Assembly: GCF_024746815.1 (NCBI RefSeq)
Contig: NZ_CP080525.1
Location: 4,768,501 to 4,832,500, forward strand
DNA length: 64,000 nt
Reading direction: 5' to 3'
Origin: Mesorhizobium sp. AR07
Lineage (GTDB): Bacteria > Pseudomonadota > Alphaproteobacteria > Rhizobiales > Rhizobiaceae
Shown here: positions 44,017-51,795 of the stretch, in pieces
Layout: each line of letters opens with the position of its first letter
Position numbering within the stretch: position 1 is the first letter of the stretch
The notes under the pieces: generated by a model
Seen by the model: the letters and a program-made list of their open reading frames with translations, nothing else
What the model was told of the DNA's origin: nothing
Databases searched by the model: none
Translations under genes and position numbers: made by a program

Positions 44017-45519
44017 ATGGACCTCGTCACCGTCAAAGGCCTGTCCAAACGCTATGGCGGCATCGTCGCGCTGAGCGAGGCGACATTCAGTGCCCGCGCC
44101 GGCGAGGTGCACGCGCTGCTCGGCGAGAACGGTGCGGGAAAAAGCACCTTCATCCAGATCCTGTCGGGCGCGGTGCGGCATGATGGCGGCTCGATCCTGG
44201 TTGACGGCCGGGACTATCGCCCGGCCAATCCGGATGCGGCCCAGGCGCGCGGCATCGCCGCCGTCTTCCAGGAACTGTCGCTGATCCCCGACCTCAGCGT
44301 CGAGCAGAACATCTGGTTTCGCCACGAACCAAGGACACTTTTGCGCACCGTCCATCGCGCCGAGATGCGCCGCAAGACGTTGGCGCTGCTCGAAAAGTAC
44401 AATTTTCCGAGCCTCCGCCCCGACCAGGAGTTGCGCCGGCTGACGCTGGCCGAACGGCAGATCGTCGAGATCGCCAAGGGCCTGGCCAAGGATCCGCGCA
44501 TCCTGATCCTCGACGAGGCGACCTCGGCGCTGCCAGCGCGGGAGGCGGAATGGCTGCTCAACCTCACCCGGCAACTGGCCGCCGAGGGCAGGCTGGTCAT
44601 CTTCATTTCGCATCGCATGGCCGAGGTGCGCGCCATCGCCGACCGGCTGACCATCTTTCGCAATGGAAGCACCATCGCGGTGCATGAGGCCAACGCCGTC
44701 TCCGACAACGAGATCGTCACCCAGATGATCGGCCGGCACCTCGACCGGCTCTATCCCGAGCGCATTGCCACCGCGACCGATCGCATCGCGCTGAGGGTCA
44801 AGGGGCTTTCGAGCGGCAGCCGGCTCTCCGGCGTCGACTTCGCGCTGCGTGAGGGCGAGGTGCTCGGCGTCGGCGGCTTGCAGGGCCACGGCCAGCGCGA
44901 ACTGTTCCAGTCGCTGTTCGGCGCCGGCAAGGCCAGCGGCAGCATCGAACTCTGGGGCAAGCCGGTGTCGATCGGCAATCCGCGCCAGGCGCTGACCGGC
45001 AAGGACGGCATCGCGCTGGTGCCGGAGGACCGGCGCGGCCAGGGCCTGCTGCTGACCAAGAGCGTGCGCGAGAACCTGACTCTGTCGGTCATCAAGCGTT
45101 TCACCGAAAACGGTTTTCTGAGCCGGCAAAAGGAAGCGGCGCTGGTCAAGGAAATGGTCGATTTCCTGCACATCAAGGCCGGCACGTCGGAGCAGCTTGC
45201 CGGCACGCTGTCTGGGGGTAACCAGCAGAAAGTGATCTTCGGCAAGATGCTGTTGACGCAGGCGCGCGTGCTCTTGCTTTATGACCCGACGCGCGGCGTC
45301 GATGTCGGCACCAAGGGCGAGATTTTTCAGCTGATGCGCGATCTGGCAGCCAAGGGTTATGCCATCCTGTTCCATTCGAGCGACATGCCGGAGCTCGTCC
45401 ATGTCGCCGACCGGGTGCTGGTGATGCGCAACGGCCGCATTGCCGCGACCCTCGAGGGCGACCGCATCTCGGAAGCCGGCATTTTGCGCGCCGCCATGCT
45501 TGAAAGCGAGGCGGCCTGA
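44017..45519 (+). CDS. Sugar ABC importer ATP-binding protein with altered second Walker B
   Basis: 500 residues from MDLVTVKGLS. First half: Walker A GENGAGKST, LTLAERQIVEIAKGLA in the signature position, Walker B LILDEATSALP. Second half: GLQGHGQREL, LSGGNQQKVIFGKML, but Walker B reads LLLYDPTRGVD where relatives have LDEPTRGID, so the Asp-Glu pair becomes Tyr-Asp. Its role is uptake of the sugar bound by the tandem binding proteins. Confidence 0.9.
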   Translation: MDLVTVKGLSKRYGGIVALSEATFSARAGEVHALLGENGAGKSTFIQILSGAVRHDGGSILVDGRDYRPANPDAAQARGIAAVFQELSLIPDLSVEQNIWFRHEPRTLLRTVHRAEMRRKTLALLEKYNFPSLRPDQELRRLTLAERQIVEIAKGLAKDPRILILDEATSALPAREAEWLLNLTRQLAAEGRLVIFISHRMAEVRAIADRLTIFRNGSTIAVHEANAVSDNEIVTQMIGRHLDRLYPERIATATDRIALRVKGLSSGSRLSGVDFALREGEVLGVGGLQGHGQRELFQSLFGAGKASGSIELWGKPVSIGNPRQALTGKDGIALVPEDRRGQGLLLTKSVRENLTLSVIKRFTENGFLSRQKEAALVKEMVDFLHIKAGTSEQLAGTLSGGNQQKVIFGKMLLTQARVLLLYDPTRGVDVGTKGEIFQLMRDLAAKGYAILFHSSDMPELVHVADRVLVMRNGRIAATLEGDRISEAGILRAAMLESEAA

Positions 45520-45522
45520 GGC

Positions 45523-46533
45523 ATGGTAGTGTCCGTGGCGGAAAGATCGGTCGAGACGAAAATGCAGCAACCCGGCATCGACTGGCGTGGCCGTGCGCTC
45601 GACCGCGCGCCGTTCCTGGTCGCTTGCCTGATGCTGGCCTTGATCGTCGCCATCTATGGCAGCCTGCAATCCGGTGTCTTTTCGCTCGACGAGCTCAACC
45701 TCGACACAGCTGCGGCGATGACGCTGATGCTGGCGGCGACGGGCCAGACCATCGTGCTGGTGCGCGGCGGCATCGATCTGTCGATCGGCGGCATGATCAG
45801 CCTCGGCACGGTGATCGCGGCGACACGCTTCACCGACGATCCGTCCACCGTCGTACTTTGGGCGATCATCATTTTGGCCCTTGGCTTCCTGATCGGTGCG
45901 CTCAACGGCTTGCTGATCTCGCTGCTCAAGCTGCAACCCTTCCTCGTCACCCTTGCCTCCTGGTCGATCCTCAACGGCATCGCCATGATCATCCTGCCGA
46001 CCGATGGCGGCAGCGTTCCGTCCTGGTGGGTCGGCTTGGGCTACGCGCAGCTGTTCGGGCTGACCAGCCCGGTGTGGATGCTGGTGGCACTGCTGCTGTT
46101 CTGGTGGTGGTTCCGTGCCACCCGCATCGGCATAACGATCCAGGCGACAGGCTCCAACGAAAAGTCGGCCTTCCTGTCCGGCGTTTCGATCACGCATGTC
46201 AATCTCGTCACCTATGGCCTGTCCGGCCTGTTCGCGGCGGGGGCGGCGCTGTTCCTGACGACGCAGACCGGCGCCGGCTCGCCGACCATCGGCAAGGACT
46301 ATATCCTGCCTTCGGTGGCGGCGGCGGTCATCGGCGGCGTCAGCCTGTTCGGCGGCCGCGGCCATCTTGCCGGCACGCTGATCGGCGCCTTCGTGCTGAC
46401 CCTGATCGGCAATCTGGTCTTCGTCCTGCATGTGTCGAGCTACTGGCAGCCGGTCGCCTCGGGCGTCATCCTGCTGCTCTCGGTGCTGGCCAGTTCCGTC
46501 GCCGAAAAAGCCGCAAGGGGTCGCGTCCAATGA
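45523..46533 (+). CDS. Sugar ABC importer permease 1 (RbsC-like)
   Basis: 336 residues, about ten helices. Polar N-terminal ~30 residues, then TGQTIVLVRGGIDLSIGGMISLGTV, the conserved family stretch. The cytoplasmic loop ATRIGITIQATGSNEKSAFLSGVS contacts the ATPase. 3 bp after the ATPase gene and overlapping permease 2 by 4 bp. Confidence 0.92.
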   Translation: MVVSVAERSVETKMQQPGIDWRGRALDRAPFLVACLMLALIVAIYGSLQSGVFSLDELNLDTAAAMTLMLAATGQTIVLVRGGIDLSIGGMISLGTVIAATRFTDDPSTVVLWAIIILALGFLIGALNGLLISLLKLQPFLVTLASWSILNGIAMIILPTDGGSVPSWWVGLGYAQLFGLTSPVWMLVALLLFWWWFRATRIGITIQATGSNEKSAFLSGVSITHVNLVTYGLSGLFAAGAALFLTTQTGAGSPTIGKDYILPSVAAAVIGGVSLFGGRGHLAGTLIGAFVLTLIGNLVFVLHVSSYWQPVASGVILLLSVLASSVAEKAARGRVQ

Positions 46534-47498
46534 GCGCCTTTCTCGCCCGCAACCGGCTCATCGTGCTCGCCTATGCCGGCATGGTCGTACTGCTCCTGGT
46601 CACGGCTTTGTTCTCGCCGGGCTTCCTGTCGGTCTCCAACATGCGCTCGACCGTCGTGCTGGCGGCCTTCGTCGGCATCGTCGCGCTCGGCCAGACCTTT
46701 GTCATCATCGGCGGCGGCATCGACCTGTCGGTGCCGTGGGTGCTCAATTCGGCAGCGATCGTCATGGCGCTGCTGTGCGGCGGCCAGGATCTGCCGCTGG
46801 TCTGGGTCATGCCGCTGCTGCTTGCCGGCGGCGCCTTCATCGGCCTGATCAACGGCGTCGGCGTTGCCCAGTTCGGCGTGCCGCCAATCATCATGACGCT
46901 GGCCACCAACGTCATCCTGCAAGGCTTGATCCTGGTGCTGACCGGCGGCTCGCCGACGCCCTCGGCGCCGGCTCTGATCCAGTTCCTGTCGGTCGGGCGC
47001 ATCGGCGCCTTCCCGGTCATCGCGCTGATCTGGCTTGCGCTGACCTTGGTGGCGACGCTGCTGCTCTCCAAGGCGGCGTTCGGCCGCCATCTCTATGCGC
47101 TCGGCACCAGCGCCACGGTCGCCGAATTCTCCGGCGTGCCGACGGCGCGCACCACCATCGCGACCTATGTCATCTCCGGCCTCACCGCTGCCTTCGCCGG
47201 CATGCTTCTGACCGGCTATTCCGGGCAGGCCTATCTCGGCATGGGCGACGCCTATCTGTTCACCTCGATCGCGGCGGTGGCCATCGGCGGCGCCTCGATC
47301 CTTGGCGGCAGCGGCCACTATCTCGGCACAGTCGCCGGCGCCATGGTGCTGACCATCCTGACCGGCCTGCTCCCGGCACTGAACCTGTCGAGCGGCGCGC
47401 TGCTCATCGTCTATGGCGCGGTGATCCTGCTCACCGTATCGATCGGCAGCGAAACCTTCGCCGGCCTCGGCGGCAGACTGCGCGGAAAAGAGGGCTGA
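46530..47498 (+). CDS. Sugar ABC importer permease 2 (RbsC-like)
   Basis: 322 residues, ATG overlapping the previous stop. The stretch LGQTFVIIGGGIDLSVPWVLNSAAI and the loop GRHLYALGTSATVAEFSGVPT identify the family. Two different permeases from adjacent genes suggest a heterodimeric channel, unlike the single-permease importers at 21.6 and 28.4 kb. This matches the two unlike binding proteins of the same operon. Confidence 0.92.
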   Translation: MSAFLARNRLIVLAYAGMVVLLLVTALFSPGFLSVSNMRSTVVLAAFVGIVALGQTFVIIGGGIDLSVPWVLNSAAIVMALLCGGQDLPLVWVMPLLLAGGAFIGLINGVGVAQFGVPPIIMTLATNVILQGLILVLTGGSPTPSAPALIQFLSVGRIGAFPVIALIWLALTLVATLLLSKAAFGRHLYALGTSATVAEFSGVPTARTTIATYVISGLTAAFAGMLLTGYSGQAYLGMGDAYLFTSIAAVAIGGASILGGSGHYLGTVAGAMVLTILTGLLPALNLSSGALLIVYGAVILLTVSIGSETFAGLGGRLRGKEG

Positions 47499-47500
47499 CC

Positions 47501-48382
47501 ATGGTCGAAATCATTTGCGTCGTCGATGCCGGCGCGGAGCTGGGTGAAGGCACGCTTTGGGACCCCAAGGCCGGCGTTCTCTGGTGGATCGACATCTGGA
47601 AGAAGCTGATCCATCGCTACGATCCCTCAACCGGCAAGGACGAGGTCTTCGAGACGCCGGAATATCTCGGTTGTCTCGGCCTGCGCGAAAAGGGCGGCCT
47701 GGTGCTGACCATGACCGACGGCTTCCATTTCTTCGACCCGGCGACCGGCACATTCGAGGCGATCGTCGATCCGGAAGCGCACATGCCGGAAACCCGCTTC
47801 AACGACGGCAAGCCGGATCGCCAGGGCCGTTTCTGGTCGGGCTCGATGTTCGAGGTGCCGGGCAAGCCGGTCGAGTTCATCGGCGCGCTCTACCGGCTCG
47901 ATCCCGACCTTTCGGTGCACAGGATGATCGACGGCATCGGCTGCTCCAACGGCCTGGCCTGGAGCCCGGATTCGAAGACCATGTATTTCTCCGACAGCCA
48001 TGCCGGCGCTGTCTGGGCCTATGATTTCGATGCCGCCACCGGCGACATCGAGAACCGCCGCACCTTCATCGACATGACGGTGACCGGCGGCGTCGCCGAC
48101 GGAGCCACCGTCGACGCCGAGGGCTGCTACTGGGTGACCATCCCGGTGACGAGCAAAATCTGCCGCTACGACCCCCAGGGCAAGCTGATGCAGACCGTGC
48201 TGCTGCCGACCGACCTGCCGACCTGCTGCGAATTCGGCGGCAAGGACCTCGACATCCTTTATGTCACCTCGGCCGTGCTCAGGCGCCCGGCCAGCCATTT
48301 CGTTGGCCAGAAGAATCCCGGTGGGCTGTTCGCGCTCGACGTCGGCGTCGAGGGCCTGACCTTGCCGGCGTTCAAGGGTTAG
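47501..48382 (+). CDS. SMP-30/gluconolactonase family protein
   Basis: 293 residues, 2 bp after the permease stop. Six-bladed beta-propeller with metal-binding residues expected in GEGTLWDPKAGVLWWIDI (Glu near 15), RFNDGKPDRQGRFWSGSM (Asn-Asp near 102), GCSNGLAWSPDSKTMYFSDS (Asn near 151) and DGATVDAEGCYWVT (Asp near 205). It hydrolyses sugar lactones such as gluconolactone to aldonic acids, giving substrates for the dehydratases encoded in this region. Final gene of the importer operon. Confidence 0.92.
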   Translation: MVEIICVVDAGAELGEGTLWDPKAGVLWWIDIWKKLIHRYDPSTGKDEVFETPEYLGCLGLREKGGLVLTMTDGFHFFDPATGTFEAIVDPEAHMPETRFNDGKPDRQGRFWSGSMFEVPGKPVEFIGALYRLDPDLSVHRMIDGIGCSNGLAWSPDSKTMYFSDSHAGAVWAYDFDAATGDIENRRTFIDMTVTGGVADGATVDAEGCYWVTIPVTSKICRYDPQGKLMQTVLLPTDLPTCCEFGGKDLDILYVTSAVLRRPASHFVGQKNPGGLFALDVGVEGLTLPAFKG

Positions 48383-48393
48383 CGGCCGTTGCG

Positions 48394-49086
48394 CTACGCA
48401 GCCGACATCACCAGCGGTTTCTCGACCTTGCGCATCATTCCGGTGGCGAAACGACGCTCGAGATAGCCGGCATAGAGCGACAGCGGCCAGCACAGAGCGA
48501 AGTAGATGACCGACACAGTGCCGAACACCATGACCGGCTGGAAGGTCACGGTGTTGACCTGTGTGGCGGCGCGGGCAAGCTCGGTCAGCCCGATCAGCGA
48601 GGCGATCGACGTCGTCTTGACGATCTGCACCATGAAGCCGACGGTCGGCGGCAGCATCAGCCGCACTGCCTGGGGGATGATCACCAGCCGCAGCGTCCTG
48701 ACAAAACGGAAGCCGAGCGCTGTCGCCGCTTCCCACTGCCCCTTCGGGATCGCCTCGATGGCGCCGCGAAAGATCTCGCCGAAGAAGGCGCCGCCGTTGA
48801 GCGAAAAGGTCACCGCCGCCGCGACCCACGGGTCCGGCCGGTAGCCGAGGAAGGATGAACCGTAATAAGCCATGAACAGCTGGATCAGGATCGGCGTGCC
48901 CATGAAGAACTGGATGTAGCCGGCCGCCAGCCAGCGCAGCGGCCGCGCCGGCGCCACCCGGATCGCCGCCACCACCAGGCCGATCAGCCCGCCGCCGGCA
49001 AAGGCGACCAGCGCCAGCAGGATCGTCCAGCGCGTCGCCAGCAGCAGGAACATCAGCTCGTTGGGACCGAAATCACGCAGGCTCAT
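48394..49086 (-). CDS. Polar-amino-acid-type ABC importer permease
   Basis: 230 residues, about five helices, BPD_transp_1 of the HisM/GlnP type: FFMGTPILIQLFMAYYG, GAFFGEIFRGAIEAIPKGQWEAATALGF (EAA loop) and KTTSIASLIGLTELARAATQV. Last gene of an SBP-permease-permease operon that contains no ATPase gene. It is convergent with the lactonase gene, 11 bp between stops. Confidence 0.9.
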   Translation of the reverse strand: MSLRDFGPNELMFLLLATRWTILLALVAFAGGGLIGLVVAAIRVAPARPLRWLAAGYIQFFMGTPILIQLFMAYYGSSFLGYRPDPWVAAAVTFSLNGGAFFGEIFRGAIEAIPKGQWEAATALGFRFVRTLRLVIIPQAVRLMLPPTVGFMVQIVKTTSIASLIGLTELARAATQVNTVTFQPVMVFGTVSVIYFALCWPLSLYAGYLERRFATGMMRKVEKPLVMSAA

Positions 49087-49089
49087 GGT

Positions 49090-49194
49090 CTAGAGCCTGT
49101 TCCATCCCGATGGAATCGGGATGCGGCTCTATCTTCCTGTTTGAGCATGATCTTCTCCGGAAACCGGATTCCACTTTTCGGGATCATGCTCTAG
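49090..49194. repeat. CTAG-bounded dispersed repeat (composite copy)
   Basis: CTAG at both ends (49090-49093 and 49191-49194). The left part is a short hairpin (CATCCCGATGGAATCGGGATG). The right part is the GAGCATGATC...GATCATGCTC hairpin also found at 19942-19988. The right CTAG provides the stop codon of the permease gene on the minus strand. Confidence 0.75.
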
Positions 49195-49862
49195 ACCTTC
49201 CAGCGGAACATGAGCTTGCCGATGCCGGCGAAGAGCAGGCTGGCGGCCTGCACCAGCACGAAATAGATGATGGCGATGACGATGTAGACCTCGAAGGAGC
49301 GGAACGTCTGCATGACCAGATTGTTGGCCACCGCCGTCAATTCCTCGGCGGCAATGGCGCCGACGATCGAGGTGCCCATGATCTGCAGAATGAACTGCGC
49401 CGACAGCGACGGGTAGACCGCGCGTGCCGCCGGCACCAGCATGACATGGCGGATGATGCGGTAGCGGCTGAGGCCGAGCGACTTGGCCGCCTCGATCTGA
49501 CCTTCCGGAATGGACTCGATCCCCGCCCGCAAGATCTCCGTCGCATAGGCGCCGAGATGGATCGAGAGCGCAACGACGGCCGCAATGTTGCTGGACAGCT
49601 TGAAGCCGAACAGCGGCAGCGAGAAGAACACGAAATAGAGCTGGATCAAGAGCGGCGTGTTGCGGATCAGCTCGACATACCAGGCGATCGGCCACGACAG
49701 CCATCGTGGCCCGAAGCTGCGGCCGACAGCGCCGAGGATGCCGATGGCGGTGCCGAACAGGATCGACAGCGCCGCCAGCTGCATGGTTTTCACCAGGCCG
49801 CGCAGCAGCAGGTCGAGATGCACCAGGATCGGGCCGAATTGCAAGGCGGTTTGCATGGGCAT
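49191..49862 (-). CDS. Polar-amino-acid-type ABC importer permease
   Basis: 223 residues, HisQ/GlnP-like: YVELIRNTPLLIQLYFVFFSL, HLGAYATEILRAGIESIPEGQIEAAKSLGL (EAA loop in the second part) and LQIMGTSIVGAIAAEELTAVANN. Likely heterodimer partner of the permease encoded next. Its TAG stop is in the repeat edge. ATGs at 49862 and 49856 are both possible starts. Confidence 0.9.
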   Translation of the reverse strand: MPMQTALQFGPILVHLDLLLRGLVKTMQLAALSILFGTAIGILGAVGRSFGPRWLSWPIAWYVELIRNTPLLIQLYFVFFSLPLFGFKLSSNIAAVVALSIHLGAYATEILRAGIESIPEGQIEAAKSLGLSRYRIIRHVMLVPAARAVYPSLSAQFILQIMGTSIVGAIAAEELTAVANNLVMQTFRSFEVYIVIAIIYFVLVQAASLLFAGIGKLMFRWKV

Positions 49863-49924
49863 CCCGTCACGAGGTCAGGCAAGCGGGGCCGATGCTATGG
49901 CGGCCCCGCCACGGAATGAAGCGA

Positions 49925-50734
49925 TCAGAAAACCGGCAGTGCCGGCAGCGGCTGGTTTCGGTACTTCATCGACAGCGCATCCAGCGTGCCGTCGGTCTTC
50001 ATGCTGAACAGCCAGGTGTTGATCCATTGGCGCAGATTGTCGTTGCCCTTGGCGACGCCGATGCCGAAATAGAAGGTCTTGAGCACATATTTCTGCTCGA
50101 AGGCGTCGCCGTTCTGCGCCTTCTTCAGATAGATCTCGCCATAGTCACCGCCGCCCATGGCGTCGATCTGGCCCGACACCATCGCCTGCAGCAGCGAGGA
50201 ATAATCATCGAAGCGCAGGATATCGATGCCGGGATTGGCCGTGGCCGCCGCGGTCAGCAGGCCGTCCTCGCCGGTGCCGCGGGTCAGGCCGATCTTCTTG
50301 CCGACGAGATCGGCCACGCCCTTGATGGCGGTGCTCTTCGGCGCGATCACCACCGCCGACTGGCCGGCATAGGGGATCGAATAGTCGATCTGGATGGCGC
50401 GCGCCGGCGTGATCGAGAAGATCGAGATCACGGCGTCGACCTGCTTGGTCAGCAGCGCCGGGATTCGGCCGGGCGAGGTGACGGTGACGAATTCGACCGG
50501 TACGCCCAGCGCTTCGCCCATCTTGTTGGCGACCTCGATGTCGAAGCCGGTCGGCTTCAGATTGGCGTCGAGAAAACCGTAGGGCGGCGTCGTGGTGTCG
50601 ACGGCGACGACAAGCTTGCCGCGCGAAATGATCTCGTCGACTGTCTGTGCCGAAGCGATCGACGGCTTGAGTGCCGAAAGCGCCAGCACGATGCCGGCCA
50701 GCAAGGCGCCGGCCCCTCTCAGGAAAGTCCGCAT
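49925..50734 (-). CDS. Amino-acid-type ABC importer periplasmic binding protein
   Basis: 269 residues from MRTFLRGAGA with GGGAGGAAAAC just upstream; a longer frame overruns the control region. Sec signal peptide (ALLAGIVLALSALKPSIASA, cut at ~30). Family 3 binding protein: ISRGKLVVAVDTTTPPYGFLDANLKPTGFDIEVANKMGEAL in pieces around residues 35-75, IDYSIPYAGQSAVVIAP, GLTRGTGEDGLL and FFSM-type C-terminal region. Family members bind amino acids, opines or other small organic acids. Control by the same two operator motifs as the sugar operons suggests a carbohydrate-linked ligand. Confidence 0.9.
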   Translation of the reverse strand: MRTFLRGAGALLAGIVLALSALKPSIASAQTVDEIISRGKLVVAVDTTTPPYGFLDANLKPTGFDIEVANKMGEALGVPVEFVTVTSPGRIPALLTKQVDAVISIFSITPARAIQIDYSIPYAGQSAVVIAPKSTAIKGVADLVGKKIGLTRGTGEDGLLTAAATANPGIDILRFDDYSSLLQAMVSGQIDAMGGGDYGEIYLKKAQNGDAFEQKYVLKTFYFGIGVAKGNDNLRQWINTWLFSMKTDGTLDALSMKYRNQPLPALPVF

Positions 50735-50873
50735 GTTTTCCTCCCATGCATTTTTGGGCGCCTGTGTCGGCATCGCTCGTGCGGGGCGCAAGCCGCTCGA
50801 CGACGTAAAATTTCGCTCGCTGACGTCCCCTTGAAAGACCGGGGCGCAACGTTCCTCCACGACTTATAATGGT

Positions 50874-50886
50874 ATGCTATTATAAT
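50874..50886. promoter_or_regulatory. 13-bp AT-rich operator-like site (ATGCTATTATAAT)
   Basis: Identical to 36097-36109 and reverse complement of 22675-22687 and 41349-41361. 140 bp upstream of the binding-protein start on the minus strand. Confidence 0.6.
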
Positions 50887-50934
50887 ACATAAAGCCTGTC
50901 TATGCGTGCTCCACACAGTTCCGGTTGACCAATT

Positions 50935-50948
50935 TGGTACCGGTACCA
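50935..50948. promoter_or_regulatory. LacI-type operator, perfect palindrome TGGTACCGGTACCA
   Basis: 14-bp perfect palindrome with central CG, one base different from 34756-34769 and 41473-41486. About 200 bp upstream of the amino-acid-type binding-protein gene. Confidence 0.7.
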
Positions 50949-51038
50949 TGTTCCCATCCTATTGTGGATGCCGTCAAGTCGCTACGCGATCGGATTGTCG
51001 CCTGCATGGCTCCAGCCGAATCCGGAAGCCACAGGAAC

Positions 51039-51169
51039 CTAGAGCAGTTCACAGTTTCACGGAAACGGCGAACCGCTCTAACTCTTTGTTTTGACGCAAT
51101 TCCCTAAGGGAAAGCGCTATGCGCTTTTCCCGGGAAAACCGTTTCACACTTTTCCTGGAATTGCTCTAG
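51039..51169. repeat. CTAG-bounded dispersed palindromic repeat, copy 3 (longer)
   Basis: CTAG at both ends. Contains the arms GAGCAGTTCAC.../...GAACCGCTC and an extra hairpin GGGAAAGCGC-TAT-GCGCTTTTCCC absent from the other copies. The right CTAG provides the phnN stop codon. Confidence 0.8.
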
Positions 51170-51795
51170 ATCAAGCCCGATATGTCGGAAAAGGCCATCG
51201 CCTTGCGCAGCACCTCGGCGAAGCGTTCGCCGGCCACCTCGCGTGGGCCGCTGTTGTCGATCGAGGTGACGTCAGGGCCGGACAAAGTCACATTGGCGCT
51301 GCGCGCCAGCCGCGCCAGCACCTCGCCGCGCGATTCACGGCCGCGCATCGCCAGCCGCTCGGCCAGCACGTCCGGCGTGGCGTTGATCTCGACGACAGCC
51401 AGATTGGCGTAACGCTCACGCAACACCGGGATGATCGCGCGCGACACGTTGGCCACGGCAACACGGCCGTTGGCGACAGACCAGTCGACATCGACCGGGA
51501 TGCCATAACGCAAGCCATGCGCCTCCCAGGAGATGGCGAAAGCGCCGTCGGCTTCGGCTTCGACGAAGGCGGCGTCGGCCAGCGTGTCGTGATCCTCGCT
51601 CGCGGCATCGCTTGGCCTGGTGATGACACGGCGGACGAACTCCAGCCTTGTCTCGTCGGCGAAGCGGGCGCGGGCGTAGCCGATCACCGTGTCCTTGCCG
51701 GCGCCGCTTGGCCCGACGACGGCGATGAACACGCCGTCGCGGATCGGAAACGTCTCGGCCGACAACTCACGCTCGATCAAGGCCGACACCATCAT
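51166..51795 (-). CDS. phnN: Ribose 1,5-bisphosphate phosphokinase
   Basis: 209 residues with P-loop VVGPSGAGKDTVIG at ~26-39 and a guanylate-kinase-like layout (RRVITRPSD after the P-loop, VVEINATPDVLAERLAMRGRE near 140). PhnN makes 5-phosphoribosyl diphosphate from ribose 1,5-bisphosphate, the last step of the C-P lyase route and a side route to PRPP. ATG overlaps the phnM stop. The TAG stop is in the edge of the repeat. Confidence 0.93.
   Translation of the reverse strand: MMVSALIERELSAETFPIRDGVFIAVVGPSGAGKDTVIGYARARFADETRLEFVRRVITRPSDAASEDHDTLADAAFVEAEADGAFAISWEAHGLRYGIPVDVDWSVANGRVAVANVSRAIIPVLRERYANLAVVEINATPDVLAERLAMRGRESRGEVLARLARSANVTLSGPDVTSIDNSGPREVAGERFAEVLRKAMAFSDISGLI

Larger units (their letters stand above)
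50735..51165. other. Control region with two operator motifs and a CTAG repeat
   Basis: No gene seen in 431 bp. It contains the 13-mer at 50874-50886, a LacI-type palindrome at 50935-50948, and most of the repeat at 51039-51169. Confidence 0.7.

Noticed and set aside
43912..46530. 872-residue open frame on the minus strand
   Set aside because: It is antisense to the sugar ATPase and permease genes, which have clear motifs. Its composition is Arg/Gln/Asp-rich with no domain, as expected from the complement of GC-rich coding DNA.
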